The position numbers were made by a program, and so were the translations under genes. From assembly GCA_030549495.1 (NCBI GenBank), contig JAUIRK010000678.1, forward strand, positions 47,178 through 111,177: DNA of 64,000 nucleotides, given 5' to 3'. The notes beneath the pieces are model-generated. The model was not told where the DNA came from. It saw only the letters and a list, made by a program, of their open reading frames with translations, and did not search any database. This DNA comes from Nectonema munidae. Taxonomy: Eukaryota > Nematomorpha > Nectonematoida > Nectonematidae. This document shows positions 60,026 through 64,000 of the stretch, one piece after another; positions within the stretch are counted from its first letter, which is position 1; each line of letters opens with the position of its first letter.

Positions 60026-61912
60026 ATGAATCCCCTACTTACGCTTTTTTCTCCTCAAAAATGCTATCTTTGGTTTCTTTTAATTTTTTTGCGCTTTGTC
60101 TTTGCTATTTTTCTGCAAAATGGCTACATCCATGCGGATGAATTTTTTCAAAGTTATGAAGTCATGTGTCAAGCTTTTTTCAATTTTTATGCTTACATTC
60201 CATGGGAATTTCAAAAGGTTTACGCCCTTCGCTCCATCCTAGGCCCCTTGATATCCATTGTATTCCCCTACAGCTACCTCCATTCTGTTAACTACTTACT
60301 TCCGTCCCTAATTTCTGTGAAAAATGTGAATCTCTTGATAGCTCTTCCCCGAGCCTTTGTTACGCTTTTCTCTTTCAGTATCGATGCTTTCATCGTGTAT
60401 TTGACGTTAGAATCGCGTTTATTTCCTGGTGTGAGCTTTGAGTTGTTGTATTTCTTGCACTGTACCTCTTACATCACTCTTGTTTTCTTTACGCGTCCTC
60501 TCAATAATTCATTGGAGTCATTTTGCCTTTCGTTGCTCTGGCTTTCACTTTTTCGCAAGAAAAGGGAGGCGACTTCACCAGATGTCAAGGAAACCTTAGT
60601 TCCTCTCTCAAAATCTTTTCTCTTTTTCTTTGTCGCTGCAATTTTCATTCGACCGACAATCTTGATATTTTGTTTTGTGCCCATCATGGTTTATCTTTTA
60701 AGTCAATTGATGAAACCCAACTCTATTAACATAATCAATCTCGTCTCCTTTTTCTCCCGTATGCTCTTTCCCTCTCTTTTATCCATTATCTTGTTTATTT
60801 TTGTGGATTCAATATTCTACCACTTTGGACTTTTAGTTCTTTTTCGACCATGGATTCTGCTTCCTAAGATTGCTGAGTTTTTACAAAGGAAAAGAGGCCT
60901 TGTAATCACTCCACTCAACTTCTTTCTCTATAACTCCAAAGGTGAGAATGTGGAGAGTCATGGCAAACATCATCTCTCCACCCATGTGCTTCTCAACCTT
61001 CCCCTCTGCTACGGTCAATTACCCTTTATTATCTTCTCAAAAGTCTTTGAACTTTTCTTGAATCCTCATTTTGCTCCTTTTCGCGAACTCACATTCACAC
61101 TGACGTTTTCTCTCGTCTGCCTCTCCCTCATCCCGCATCAGGAAGCGCGGTTTCTTCTTCCCCTTCATCTGCCAATTTTGCTTTTAAGCGCGAAAATAAT
61201 TTCCCGCTACTCTCGCACCAAAAAGTTTGTGTTCCTCGCTCTCTGGCTCATCTTCAATCTCTGTCTTGCCATCTTTTACTCAGTTTTGCATCAGGGAGGC
61301 GTTGTTCAGGCTCTCAAGTATCTTCAGAAGGACATCTTGAAAACGGGAGAAGAAGATTTGAATTATTACTCTCGTTTCGGAGAAAGCCTTGCGCCAACAA
61401 GTTCTTCAAAGCATGTCATTTTCTTTGCCTGCACTTACATGCCGCCTCGCTTCATTCTCACTCTCCTAAACACAGAGAAAAAGTCCAAAGATATCATGCT
61501 ATTTGATCTTAAGGAAGCGAACTTCCATCATGTCCACAAAAGCATCTCTTGGTTTATGACCGACGAATTCCTTGTCAAGAATATCAGTGACAAACACAAA
61601 AAGGCAGATATTCACTTTTGGCTCTTCGTTCCTCACAGCTACAAAGCCTTCTTAGAAAAGGAGTACACTCATAAAAGCGGTTCCCTCCTCACTTATAAGT
61701 TGCATAAGGTGTTTAACTGGCACGTCTCTACAGAAGAACTCATTTACGATTTAGTTGCGAATGATTCCGAAGGTTTGCACGATTTTCGTTTATTTTTTCG
61801 CAAAGTTCTACACTTCTTGCAAACGCCACAACTCTTTCAGTACGAGATTTTTCTTCGTTCCCGTAATCTCACGATTGATTTTGTGAATCACAAATATTCT
61901 ATAAAATCCTAA
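60026..61912 (+). CDS. PIGZ: GPI mannosyltransferase 4 (PIGZ / SMP3), single exon
   Basis: A 628-codon uninterrupted frame, slightly longer than the 579-aa human protein. PIGZ is an ER membrane glycosyltransferase of family GT22 that adds the fourth, side-branch mannose to the GPI core from dolichol-phosphate mannose. Hallmarks are an N-terminal hydrophobic segment, then GYIHADEFFQSYEV (residues 33-46) with the GT22 acidic pair D38-E39, and PWEF with LRSILGPL. SYITLVFFTRPLNNSLES lies around 150-165, TPLNFFLYN at 295 with SHGKHH at 311-316, and HQEARFLLPLHLP from 371. The HPDE motif of the family reads HADE here. DEFFQS favours PIGZ over PIGB and PIGA-pathway relatives. There are many hydrophobic stretches, about ten TM segments by eye. 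The frame is less AT-rich than its surroundings and has no intron, unlike the two other host genes in the window. Confidence 0.9.
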   Translation: MNPLLTLFSPQKCYLWFLLIFLRFVFAIFLQNGYIHADEFFQSYEVMCQAFFNFYAYIPWEFQKVYALRSILGPLISIVFPYSYLHSVNYLLPSLISVKNVNLLIALPRAFVTLFSFSIDAFIVYLTLESRLFPGVSFELLYFLHCTSYITLVFFTRPLNNSLESFCLSLLWLSLFRKKREATSPDVKETLVPLSKSFLFFFVAAIFIRPTILIFCFVPIMVYLLSQLMKPNSINIINLVSFFSRMLFPSLLSIILFIFVDSIFYHFGLLVLFRPWILLPKIAEFLQRKRGLVITPLNFFLYNSKGENVESHGKHHLSTHVLLNLPLCYGQLPFIIFSKVFELFLNPHFAPFRELTFTLTFSLVCLSLIPHQEARFLLPLHLPILLLSAKIISRYSRTKKFVFLALWLIFNLCLAIFYSVLHQGGVVQALKYLQKDILKTGEEDLNYYSRFGESLAPTSSSKHVIFFACTYMPPRFILTLLNTEKKSKDIMLFDLKEANFHHVHKSISWFMTDEFLVKNISDKHKKADIHFWLFVPHSYKAFLEKEYTHKSGSLLTYKLHKVFNWHVSTEELIYDLVANDSEGLHDFRLFFRKVLHFLQTPQLFQYEIFLRSRNLTIDFVNHKYSIKS

Positions 61913-63540
61913 ACAATCACACGAAGTTGTATTTTTTTATCTTTGTCTAATACATCCTTTTTTATTCTGTATCAAGTTTTTTTGTAGCAACAGTGTAATA
62001 TCAAGGGTTGACAATTTTGCACAAACCAAAAAAACTGAATGAAAATATCCCTATATAACCCAGTAATATATTCGCGTAAGTTCAAAAGTTGTCGGCAGAG
62101 TGGTGGCTTCATATAAGAGAATCTTCTATCAAATTCCATTAATGCCTAAGGGAATTTTCAAATGAGGATTTATTTTGATGTCTATTCAATTAGTTATCAA
62201 CAATCTAGGACAAGGAATAAGCTTTCTACTGAAAACGCGTGAAAGCTCACCAGTTTTCGAATTCAACATAAATGTTTTTCTTTTGCTAAATCTTTACAAT
62301 ATGTTATTTTTATAATGAACTTTTATGCTTACGCTTCCATTTTTTTATTTGATCAATAAATATGACTTTTAATAATTCATAAAAAAATTTCTTATGGAAA
62401 AAAAGAATTTATCTCAGAAAATGCTTATATTTAAAGTAAAACTCGAGGTTTACGGAAAATTGAAAGATGATATATTTCTTAATCATGCATAGATTGAGTA
62501 GAAGTTCTTTCTTATTTACTCACATACACGCGTCATTATCACCCTTCAATCTAAGGATGTGTGGATCCCTTTAAATCCGTATATCCAACATTAAAGTATG
62601 ATTAAAATTCATGTTATCAGCAATCACAACTTTTTTTTATACAAAAATGGCATTTTTGTTGTACTTATCCAGAAACTCTCAACTACTTTAAATATAAACA
62701 GGTGTCTTGTTTATTATTCTTCCACTCTGAACATAACTTAATTTAGCGTAAATACTTAGGTTTCACATTTGGGTGACCTCAATCTCCACTGACCCAGTCA
62801 CTTTGGCTAGTATATTACCTATGAATATAGGTAAGAATATTCACAAATATGGTCTTGGATTCAAAAAACAGACGTATAATCTTTTAAATCCTTTAGAAGA
62901 GAAAAAAAGGCAATTTTGTTTAAATGACTTATTTTGAGCAAAGTTCTAAGTGGTCAAATTGAATGTCAAAAGGTTCAGAACTTTTCAAAGAAATAAGAAA
63001 AGAGTTATTTTCAAAAGCGTATTAAAGATTCATGAACAAGGCAAAAAATCAAGGAATAGAAATAAGGCGAACGAATTTGATTTTTAAAAAGCACTATTAA
63101 TCAATAAAATTAAGATCAATAATCCTGTACACCAAAACTTGTAAAATAGTTAATTATTGGTTTCTCATAAACTGGCTAAAGTGTCTACTCTATCCAATCA
63201 AATATTAATTAATTAATTGAATTGGATTTTTTTAAAAACAAAAGTTAGGTAAGTAGGATCTTGCATTATAAGCAGATACATTTATTTTTTTAAAAAGTGT
63301 TTTCCTTGACTTTATAGTCAAAAATTTTTGTCTTATGGAAAAAAATTGGTCTTATTCCTATATTAATTTTATTTCTCATTTTCCGAAAAAAAATATGTTT
63401 TTTTAACTTTAGTTTAAAAAATCATCTGATTCAAGTTAGAATAATTTAGCCTTTTTAAAACATTAAAATCAATTTAAATACTATAGTTATTAAAATACTA
63501 CTATTATCACGTTTAGAAACAAAATCTTTGACAGATATGC
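61913..63540. other. intergenic sequence after PIGZ
   Basis: AT-rich; no exons or repeats recognised. An AATAAA at 62355-62360, 443 bases after the PIGZ stop, is the nearest clear poly(A) signal I found. Confidence 0.45.
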
Positions 63541-63665
63541 CCATTGAGGTGAAATAATTATAACAAATATAAAAAATTGTAAAAACTGGACAATTTTTTC
63601 CTGATTTTGCTCACTAGTTTCGGAGTATAAACTCCTTTTTCAAAGCAAATATATACATCTCATTT
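63541..63665. mobile_element. one-armed relative of the foldback element at 13321
   Basis: It matches the reverse strand of the 13321-13508 element: attgaggtgaaataattata, acaaatataaaaaattgtaa, aaactggaca, then agtttcggagtataaactcc and ttttcaaagcaaatata. The second arm is missing or too decayed to see. Confidence 0.65.
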
Positions 63666-64000
63666 TCACTATTTTACATTTATTATATATATATATTTAT
63701 GTCTGTTGAGTTAGAAACAAATTTTTTCTTTAAAAAACTGTTTAAAACTGACCACATAATCTTAGAGTTAGATGTTAATAGCTTTACTGAATAATGATTA
63801 ACTTTTCCAGGTTTAATTTTTGATTTCTATACTTTTACAACCAATTAATATTTTAAATATAAAATTATTTATTAATTTAAATTATTTTTTTTTAAAATTA
63901 TTTAGCTTTAGATGAATCTATATAACTTATTTTTTGAATTCTTAGTTTCAACCACAGGAAAACATTGTTCAAAAGTAGAGAAATATCAGTACTATTGAAT
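63666..64000. other. AT-rich non-coding sequence to the window end
   Basis: A TA repeat near 63682-63697; nothing else recognised. Confidence 0.4.

Noticed and set aside
60469-60729. Frames on both strands inside PIGZ
   Set aside because: Out-of-frame shadows of the 628-codon gene.
1-64000. CRISPR array, prokaryotic operon, prophage or virus
   Set aside because: The 42- and 148-bp repeats lack spacers of CRISPR type, coding genes are intron-bearing and eukaryotic, and no viral structural or replication genes were seen.

Overview
This is eukaryotic DNA: AT-rich, with widely spaced exons bounded by GT...AG introns and a heavy load of decayed transposable elements. There is no operon structure, no CRISPR array and no Shine-Dalgarno-led gene. 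The proteins look animal, and the mix of tRNA-derived SINEs, jockey/CR1-like and RTE-like LINEs, piggyBac and many hAT elements fits an arthropod. A crustacean such as a copepod is my guess, but that is inference and not shown by the sequence.

Three host genes can be read, all on the + strand. (1) 10429-19503 is a TXNL1-type thioredoxin-like protein (thioredoxin domain plus PITH domain) in 8 exons. (2) 29729-48767 is an SLC7-family amino acid transporter of the y+LAT/LAT type in 10 exons. (3) 60026-61912 is PIGZ/SMP3, the fourth GPI-anchor mannosyltransferase, as one uninterrupted 628-codon frame. I traced the exon joins by hand; every splice phase closes and each gene ends in a stop. The three genes have unrelated jobs (cytosolic redox/proteasome, plasma-membrane transport, ER GPI synthesis) and share only location.

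Layout: 1-10.4 kb is repeats, with a 42-bp tandem repeat, hAT MITEs, three LINE fragments and two SINEs. 10.4-19.5 kb is TXNL1, whose introns carry a foldback element, an RTE-like LINE and a hAT MITE. 19.5-29.7 kb is intergenic, with two hAT transposase remnants. One of these is bounded by perfect 8-bp target duplications. 29.7-48.8 kb is the transporter. Its 7.5-kb second intron is mostly a TTAA-bounded piggyBac-like element that holds a ~148-bp tandem array and two adjoining hAT MITEs. 49-57 kb is a LINE broken by a second, 3'-truncated piggyBac whose flanks carry a ~138-bp direct duplication in place of a plain TTAA duplication. 57-60 kb is repeats, then PIGZ, then intergenic sequence.

I found no clearly new molecular system. 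The observations most worth a second look are: a transporter lacking the cysteine that normally tethers its heavy chain; the one-sided piggyBac junction; a tRNA-derived SINE family ending in a CCAA-type repeat, with 12-bp target duplications; the nucleosome-length tandem array inside piggyBac; and non-consensus active-site motifs in TXNL1 (CAPC) and PIGZ (HADE).
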